In this document: positions 59,089-64,000 of the stretch, in pieces
Numbering within the stretch: position 1 is the first letter of the stretch
Layout of the letters: the number at the start of each line of letters is the position of its first letter
Assembly: GCF_900113035.1 (NCBI RefSeq)
Contig: NZ_FONX01000018.1
Coordinates: 24,811-88,810 of the forward strand
Direction of reading: 5' to 3'
Length of the DNA stretch: 64,000 bases
From: Paracidovorax wautersii
Lineage (GTDB): Bacteria; Pseudomonadota; Gammaproteobacteria; Burkholderiales; Burkholderiaceae_C
The notes under the pieces: generated by a model
What the model saw: the letters and a program-made list of their open reading frames with translations, nothing else
Told to the model about the DNA's origin: nothing
The model's database searches: none
Made by a program: the position numbers and the translations under genes

Positions 59089-60429
59089 ATGACAGACATC
59101 CGAAAGAACATGGATGAAGGCGCGATGACGTCCTTCCAGTGGCTGGCCGTCGCCATCTGCACCCTGCTCATCATGCTGGACGGCTTCGACGTGCTGGTCA
59201 TGGCCTTCACGGCCTCGTCCGTCGCGGCCGAATGGAAGCTGGGCGGAGCGCAGCTCGGCGTGCTGTTCAGCGCGGGGCTGATCGGCATGGCGATCGGCTC
59301 GCTGCTGATCGCGCCGCTGGCCGACCGGTATGGCCGCCAGCCCGTCATCCTGCTGTGCCTGGCCATCGTGTCGCTGGGCATGCTGCTGTCGGCCGCCGCG
59401 CGCAACCATGCCGAACTGGCGGCGCTGCGGGGCATCACCGGCCTGGGCATCGGCGGCATGCTGGCGAGCGTGGGGGTGATCACGGCGGAGTATTCGTCCA
59501 GCAAATGGCGCAGCACAGCCATCGCGCTGCAGGCCACGGGCTATCCGATCGGCGCCACGCTGGGCGGGCTCATGGCCGCCTGGCTGCTGGGCCACCACGG
59601 CTGGCGCTCGGTCTTCGTGTTCGGCGGGCTCACCACGGCACTGATGGTGCCCATCGTGCTGTGGCGCCTGCCCGAGTCGGTGGACTTCCTCATCAGCCGC
59701 CGCCCGTCCGGCGCACTCGGCAAGCTCAACCGGCTGATGGCGCTCATGGGCCGCCCCGCCCTGCAGCAGTTGCCGGCCCCCGCACGCGGCAGCCAGGCCG
59801 CGCAAGGCGGCAACACGGTGGCGGCGCTTTTCCGCAACGGGCTGGCCCGCCCCACGCTGATGCTGTGGATCGGCTTCTTCCTGCTGATGTTCAACGTCTA
59901 TTTCTCGCTGAGCTGGACGCCCAAGCTGCTGGTGCAGGCGGGCCTCTCGGCCCAGCAGGGCGTGACCGGCGGCGTGCTGCTGAACCTGGGCGGCATCGCG
60001 GGCGGCAGCCTCTTCGGCCTGCTGGCGCTCAAGGCCAAGCTGAGGCACCTGGCCATCGGCAGCCTACTGCTCAACGCCCTCTTCACCGCGCTGTTCGGCA
60101 TGGCCTCGGCCAGCCTGGGCTGGGCCTTCGCCGCGGCCGTCGGCATGGGCATCTTCCTGTTCGCCTGCATGGCGGGGCTCTACGGGCTGGTGCCCTCCAC
60201 CTACCCGGCCGAAGTGCGCGCCACCGGCATGGGCTGGACCATCGGCATCGGCCGCCTGGGAGCCATCCTCTCGCCCACCATGGCCGGCCTGCTGCTGGAC
60301 CGTGGCTGGCAGCCCGCCTCGCTCTACTACGTGTTCGCCCTGCCGCTCATCGCCGCCGCGCTGGCGGTGATGGCCACGGGTGCCGGCCGCAGTGCGCTGC
60401 CGCGCGGGCAGGTGGCCGGCGCGCACTGA
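59089..60429 (+). CDS. Aromatic acid:H+ symporter (MFS, AAHS family)
   Basis: This 446-residue transporter has twelve predicted membrane helices. Family marks are MLDGFDVLVMAF in helix 1 (the acidic DGFD motif of aromatic-acid transporters), the loop motif LADRYGRQPVILLC (about 81-94), and VRATGMGWTIGIGRLGAI in the second half. Relatives import 4-hydroxybenzoate, protocatechuate, benzoate or related acids with protons. AGGA lies 6 bp before the ATG. A hydrolase follows after 46 bp, suggesting a small uptake-plus-hydrolysis operon. Confidence 0.92.
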   Translation: MTDIRKNMDEGAMTSFQWLAVAICTLLIMLDGFDVLVMAFTASSVAAEWKLGGAQLGVLFSAGLIGMAIGSLLIAPLADRYGRQPVILLCLAIVSLGMLLSAAARNHAELAALRGITGLGIGGMLASVGVITAEYSSSKWRSTAIALQATGYPIGATLGGLMAAWLLGHHGWRSVFVFGGLTTALMVPIVLWRLPESVDFLISRRPSGALGKLNRLMALMGRPALQQLPAPARGSQAAQGGNTVAALFRNGLARPTLMLWIGFFLLMFNVYFSLSWTPKLLVQAGLSAQQGVTGGVLLNLGGIAGGSLFGLLALKAKLRHLAIGSLLLNALFTALFGMASASLGWAFAAAVGMGIFLFACMAGLYGLVPSTYPAEVRATGMGWTIGIGRLGAILSPTMAGLLLDRGWQPASLYYVFALPLIAAALAVMATGAGRSALPRGQVAGAH

Positions 60430-60475
60430 CGACCGATGCCCCACTCTCTGCCTGACTGAATCTGGAGAACCCTGC

Positions 60476-61186
60476 ATGAGCTCCCCCTGCCTGGTGCTGC
60501 TGCCCGGCCTGCTGTGCGACGACGCCGTCTGGCGCGAGCAGGCCCAAGCCCTTGATTTCGCCGACTGCATCGTGCCCTCGTATGGCGACTGTTCGAGCAT
60601 CGAAGCCATGGCCCGCCGGGTGCTGGAGCGCGTGGCAGCGCCCCGCTTCGCGCTCGCCGGCCACTCCATGGGCGGACGCGTGGCGCTGGCGATGGCCGGC
60701 ATGGCGCCCGAACGCATCGAACGCATCGCCCTGCTCGATACCGGCATGGAGCCCATCGCGCCCGGCGAGGCCGGCACCGCCGAACGCGACAAGCGCATGG
60801 CGCTGCTGCAGACCGCGCGCACGCACGGCATGCGTGCCATGGGCTCGCAGTGGGCGCGAGGCATGGTCCACCCGGACCGGCTGGACACGCCGCTCTTCGC
60901 CGAGGTGCTGGACATGGTGGCGCGCTTCACGCCCGACGTGTTCGCCGCGCAGATCGAGGCCCTGCTGAACCGCCCCGACGCCAGCCCCGTGCTGCAGCGC
61001 CTGCGGTGCCCCACCCTGCTGGCCTGCGGCCGGCAGGACAGCTGGAGCCCCCTGGCGCGCCACGAGCGCATGCAAGCCCTCTGCCCAGGGTCGGAACTGG
61101 TGGTGATCGAAGACAGCGGCCACATGAGCACCATGGAGCAGCCCGCGCAGGTCAGCCGCGCCCTGGCCACGTGGATGCAGCGCTGA
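60476..61186 (+). CDS. Alpha/beta-fold hydrolase
   Basis: This 236-residue hydrolase has the LLPGLLCDDAVW oxyanion region at the start, the nucleophile elbow GHSMGGR (Ser about 64), an Asp in CGRQDSWSP near 186 and the catalytic His in DSGHMSTMEQP near 214. GGAG lies about 8 bp before the ATG. Its place directly after an aromatic-acid transporter suggests action on an ester or ring-cleavage lactone of the imported compound. The substrate is unknown. Confidence 0.88.
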   Translation: MSSPCLVLLPGLLCDDAVWREQAQALDFADCIVPSYGDCSSIEAMARRVLERVAAPRFALAGHSMGGRVALAMAGMAPERIERIALLDTGMEPIAPGEAGTAERDKRMALLQTARTHGMRAMGSQWARGMVHPDRLDTPLFAEVLDMVARFTPDVFAAQIEALLNRPDASPVLQRLRCPTLLACGRQDSWSPLARHERMQALCPGSELVVIEDSGHMSTMEQPAQVSRALATWMQR

Positions 61187-61220
61187 AGGCCCCCACTGAG
61201 CGGCAGGGCCTGCGCCCGCC

Positions 61221-62513
61221 CTAGGCAGGCCGGTTGCCCGCCGCCTCAAGGCAGGCCTGCATGAACAGCTCCAGATCGGGCGAGGCCACGCTCAAGGCGC
61301 GCGTCGCCAGCCCGATGCGCCGGCGCGTGGAAGGCAGCGCCACCGGAACGATCGCCAGCTGCCCGCCATGGTCGTGCTGCAGCGATTCGCCGTGCGATGC
61401 CAGCGCCAGCCGGCCGGTCTGCAGCACGAAGGCCTGCGTCATCACCGGGCTGCTGGCGCGCAGGTCGCCACGCGGGGGCGCCAGCCCATGGCTGGCGAAG
61501 AGCCGCACCAGGGCATGGTCCGCCGGCGTGCCCGGCAGGGGCGTCACCCAGGGCCACTGCAGCAGATCGGCCAGCTGCAGGCGCTTGCGGCGCAGGGCCG
61601 CATGGCCTGCGGGCGCCACCACCACCAGATCGTCGTCCAACAGGTGCAGCTGCCGCACCTCGCCAGCCGGCGCATCCGCGCGCAGGGCGCCGGCGATGGC
61701 GTCGATGTCTGCGCCCAGCAGCTGCTGCATGAGGCTTTCGTAGGTGCCGTCCACGATGGCGACCTCGATGTCGGGGTGGCGCGCCGCCAGATCCTCCACC
61801 GCACGCGGCAGGAAGATGCCCACCGAGAGCGGCAGCACGCCCACCACCACGCGGCCCCGGACGGCGCCGCGCCAGGCGGACAGATCGCTGTCCATGCCCC
61901 GCAGCTCGGCCAGCGCCAGCTTCACGCGGCGCAGCAGCGCCTCGCCCGCGGGCGTCAGCCGGGTGCCGAAGGCGAGCTTGTAGAAGAGCGGCAGGGCCAG
62001 GGCGTCTTCCAGTCCCGCCAACGCCGCATGCACTGCCGGCTGGCCGATGCCCAGGCGCCGCGCGGCCAGGGATTCGCTGCCGCAGCCGGCGATCGCCACC
62101 AGGGCGCGCAGCTGCCCGGCGGGCACGGTGTCGGCGAACCGCGGCGGCGCCGGCACGCGGCGGCGGTTGCTGCCCGGCGCGGCCACGGCCGCCGCATGCG
62201 CCTCGGCCGCGCCGCTGACCAGGTGCGCCAGCAGGGCCTCGGTACGTGCAGCCAGCTGGCTGCCGGGGGCAGTCGGCATCATGCCGCGCGCGCCGCGCTG
62301 GAAGAGCGGCACGCCGCAGGCGGCTTCCAGCTGCTGCACCGCCCGCGCCACGGCCGGCTGCGACAGATGCATGGCCCGGGCGGCGTGCGTGGTGCTGCCG
62401 TGGCGGACCACGCCCAGCAAGGCCCGCAGCGGGCGCAGCTGCGCTGCCAGCGCCGGAAAGCCCTGGGCATCGCCGATCGCCGAAGCGGGCCGCGGGGCGG
62501 AAGACGGAGTCAT
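61221..62513 (-). CDS. LysR-type regulator with two tandem HTH domains
   Basis: A regulator of about 430 residues. An ordinary LysR protein has about 300 with one winged helix. Here a first HTH (about 27-85, THAARAMHLSQPAVARAVQQLE ending ARTEALL) is followed after an Ala/Pro-rich linker by a second HTH (about 132-192, SLAARRLGIGQPAVHAALAGLE ending RLTPAGEALL). A standard effector-binding domain (RGRVVVGVLPLS onward) completes it. It is divergent from the ketopantoate reductase gene across 190 bp and convergent with the hydrolase. Start ATG at 62513 was chosen; a longer form from 62588 is possible and no strong ribosome-binding site marks either. Confidence 0.9.
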   Translation of the reverse strand: MTPSSAPRPASAIGDAQGFPALAAQLRPLRALLGVVRHGSTTHAARAMHLSQPAVARAVQQLEAACGVPLFQRGARGMMPTAPGSQLAARTEALLAHLVSGAAEAHAAAVAAPGSNRRRVPAPPRFADTVPAGQLRALVAIAGCGSESLAARRLGIGQPAVHAALAGLEDALALPLFYKLAFGTRLTPAGEALLRRVKLALAELRGMDSDLSAWRGAVRGRVVVGVLPLSVGIFLPRAVEDLAARHPDIEVAIVDGTYESLMQQLLGADIDAIAGALRADAPAGEVRQLHLLDDDLVVVAPAGHAALRRKRLQLADLLQWPWVTPLPGTPADHALVRLFASHGLAPPRGDLRASSPVMTQAFVLQTGRLALASHGESLQHDHGGQLAIVPVALPSTRRRIGLATRALSVASPDLELFMQACLEAAGNRPA

Positions 62514-62703
62514 GGCGTCGTGAGAAAAGCGGGAGGAATCGAGGGACGGCGGGGCGAGGGGCGTGAGGACCCTGGGGAATTCTTCCATAAGCCCGGCACA
62601 TCGCTCGCAGGGGCGCACCCGGTGGCCCCACGCCACCTCACCCGCCCAGCAGCGCGCCCCGCTCCGTCGTACGATCCTCCCCGCCCTTGAGGAGAAGAGC
62701 CCC

Positions 62704-63657
62704 ATGACCACACCGCAGCCCACCGACGCGACCGCCTCCATCGCAGCCCCGCTGCTGCGCATAGCCGTGATGGGCGCCGGTGCCGTCGGCTGCTACTTCG
62801 GCGCCCTGCTGGCGCGGGCCGGCCATGCGGTCACGCTGATCGGCCGGCAGGCGCATGTCGAAGCCATCCGCGCGCACGGCCTGCGGCTGCAGACCGCCGC
62901 GCTGGACGAATACGTGCCCATGGCGGCCGGCACCACCCCCGACGCGGTGCGCGGCGCCGACGTGGTGCTGTTCTGCGTCAAATCCACCGACACCGAAGAC
63001 GCCGCCCGCCAGATCCGCCCGCACCTCGCGCCCGGCGCGCTGGTGCTCACGCTGCAGAACGGCGTGGACAACGACGAACGCGTGCGTACCGTTCTGGGCG
63101 ATGCGCACCCCGTGGCCGCCGCCGTGGTCTATGTCGCCACCGAAATGGCGGGCCCCGGCCACGTGCGCCACCACGGCCGGGGCGAGCTGGTGATCGCGCC
63201 CTCGCCCGCCAGCGCCACCGTCGCGCAGCAATTCAGCGCGGCCGGCATCGCCACGGAAGTGTCCGGCAACGAGCGCGGCGCGCTCTGGGCCAAGCTGGTC
63301 ATCAACTGCGCCTACAACGCCCTCTCGGCGCTGGCGCAGCAGCCCTACGGCCGGCTGATGCAGACGACCGGCGTGGCCGACGTGATCGAAGACGTGGTGG
63401 CCGAATGCCTGGCCGTGGCGGAGGCGGACGGCATCCGCATTCCGGGCGATGTGCGCGCCGCCGTGCGCGGCATCGTGGCGACCATGCCGGGGCAGCTCTC
63501 ATCCACCGCGCAAGACCTTGCCCGGGGCAAGCCCAGCGAGATCGACCACCTCAACGGCTATGTGGTGCAGCGCGGCAAGGCGCTGGGAGTGGCGACGCCG
63601 GTGAACCAGGCGCTCTGGGTGCTGGTGAAGGTGGTGGAGGCCGGCAAGCAGGGCTAG
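62704..63657 (+). CDS. Ketopantoate reductase family oxidoreductase (PanE/ApbA)
   Basis: This 317-residue NADP-dependent 2-dehydropantoate 2-reductase family enzyme has the GAGAVGCYFGALLARAGH nucleotide-binding motif (about 24-41), VLFCVKSTDT, LQNGVDNDE and the C-terminal domain with KLVINCAYNALSAL (catalytic Lys) and SSTAQDLARGKPSEIDHLNG. Canonical PanE makes pantoate for coenzyme A, but catabolic paralogues exist, and its neighbours leave that open. GAGGAG precedes the ATG by about 10 bp. Its TAG stop lies within the CTAG target of the adjoining insertion sequence. Confidence 0.92.
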   Translation: MTTPQPTDATASIAAPLLRIAVMGAGAVGCYFGALLARAGHAVTLIGRQAHVEAIRAHGLRLQTAALDEYVPMAAGTTPDAVRGADVVLFCVKSTDTEDAARQIRPHLAPGALVLTLQNGVDNDERVRTVLGDAHPVAAAVVYVATEMAGPGHVRHHGRGELVIAPSPASATVAQQFSAAGIATEVSGNERGALWAKLVINCAYNALSALAQQPYGRLMQTTGVADVIEDVVAECLAVAEADGIRIPGDVRAAVRGIVATMPGQLSSTAQDLARGKPSEIDHLNGYVVQRGKALGVATPVNQALWVLVKVVEAGKQG

Positions 63658-64000
63658 ATGTGAAGCTTCAATAGGTTGTATCCGGTGTTCATCCTGGTTG
63701 GATTTGAGAGACTGGAAGTCGCCAAACACCCAATCGACTCAGGACACCCAACCGGATGAACACCCATAAGCATGCCCGACTTACCTTCGCCCGCCGACTT
63801 GAGATGGTTCAACAGATGACCATTCATGGCCAGGACGCCGCCCAGGCAGCTCTCGCCCAAGGCGTCACCGCTCAGACAGCCAGGAAGTGGCTGGGCCGGT
63901 ATCTGAGCGGTGGCGAAGCCGCCCTGGCCGATGCATCCTCCAGACCAACGCGCTCGCCCCGGGCCATCGACGAATCCAAGGCGCTGCTCATCGTCGAGTT
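63653..64000 (+). mobile_element. IS481-like insertion sequence, left end (truncated by the window)
   Basis: The left terminus TGTGAAGCTTCAATAGGTTG begins at 63659 and closely matches the inverted repeat of Bordetella IS481. GCTAGA (63653-63658) immediately before it fits the NCTAGN target known for IS481. The transposase gene starts 97 bp inside. The right end and second target copy lie outside the window, so completeness cannot be judged. Confidence 0.85.
63756..64000 (+). CDS. IS481-family transposase, N-terminal part (runs off the window)
   Basis: The visible 81 residues begin MNTHKHARLTFARRLEMVQQ and contain a helix-turn-helix with GVTAQTARKWLGRYLSGGEA, then SSRPTRSPRA, as in IS481 transposases. 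The DDE catalytic core would follow beyond the window. The reading frame is intact as far as it goes. This is the only clear mobile gene in the window. Confidence 0.9.
   Translation, partial: MNTHKHARLTFARRLEMVQQMTIHGQDAAQAALAQGVTAQTARKWLGRYLSGGEAALADASSRPTRSPRAIDESKALLIVE

Overview
The window is about 64 kb of high-GC chromosome from a betaproteobacterium of the family Comamonadaceae, most likely Acidovorax/Paracidovorax or a close relative. This is inferred from the protein sequences, the very GC-rich third positions, the gene orders (rimP-nusA-infB-rbfA, glyA-nrdR, pmbA/yjgA, trmJ/suhB, dnaG-rpoD), a Bug-type TctABC transporter, and an intergenic repeat family built on AGCGCTTG and GCTAT...ATAGC blocks. 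Most of it is ordinary core genome. The accessory signals are a Fur-linked siderophore receptor, a PQQ dehydrogenase/aromatic-acid transporter region, a double-HTH LysR regulator, and the left end of an IS481-like element running off the right edge.

Layout. 1-5.5 kb (minus strand): translation/antitermination operon rimP-nusA-infB-rbfA, with a possible truB start at the edge. 5.5-9.3 kb (minus): rnr, a short-chain dehydrogenase and a thioredoxin-like protein, ending at an intrinsic terminator. 9.3-9.7 kb: two identical tRNA-Leu(CAG) genes, each with its own terminator, head-to-head with rnr. 9.9-16.7 kb (minus): two large poorly understood proteins, a DUF349 repeat protein and a DUF748/AsmA-like envelope protein with an OmpA-like end. 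16.7-17.4 kb: hairpin-rich DNA without genes, framed by opposed terminators. 17.4-20.3 kb (plus): lytic transglycosylase, glyA, nrdR. 20.4-26.9 kb: aroC, CBS protein, O-acetylhomoserine sulfhydrylase with an alpha/beta hydrolase, HAD phosphatase, hemH and a phasin-like protein. 27-29.4 kb: TonB-dependent siderophore receptor behind a Fur box. 29.5-34.9 kb: tctCBA (minus) divergent from the two-component pair tctDE (plus). 35-43 kb: S4 RNA-binding protein, a small hypothetical, a GGDEF protein, pmbA, yjgA, mog, cysE, trmJ, suhB. 43.2-50.8 kb: signalling block with an HD-GYP response regulator, a very large hybrid histidine kinase, an MscS channel and an EAL phosphodiesterase. 50.9-55.6 kb: dnaG-rpoD. 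55.7-56.3 kb: the zinc-free type of ribosomal protein L36 and a small peptide ORF on either side of a strong Fur-type operator. 56.3-63.7 kb: PQQ-dependent membrane dehydrogenase, aromatic-acid:H+ symporter, alpha/beta hydrolase, double-HTH LysR regulator and ketopantoate reductase. 63.66 kb to the end: IS481-like element.

How it works together. rimP to rbfA couples ribosome maturation to initiation and antitermination. tctDE very probably controls tctCBA, and the TctC start is preceded by a strong Shine-Dalgarno sequence. The GGDEF, HD-GYP and EAL proteins give this segment one c-di-GMP synthase candidate and two hydrolase candidates. No complete undescribed defence or metabolic system is evident. 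The best leads for something new are the hairpin block at 16.7-17.0 kb, the Fur-box/L36/mini-ORF locus at 55.7-56.1 kb, the double-HTH regulator and the CAGG tetranucleotide tract at 58.8 kb. Start codons were chosen from Shine-Dalgarno context and family length. All family assignments are from reading the sequences, without database searches.
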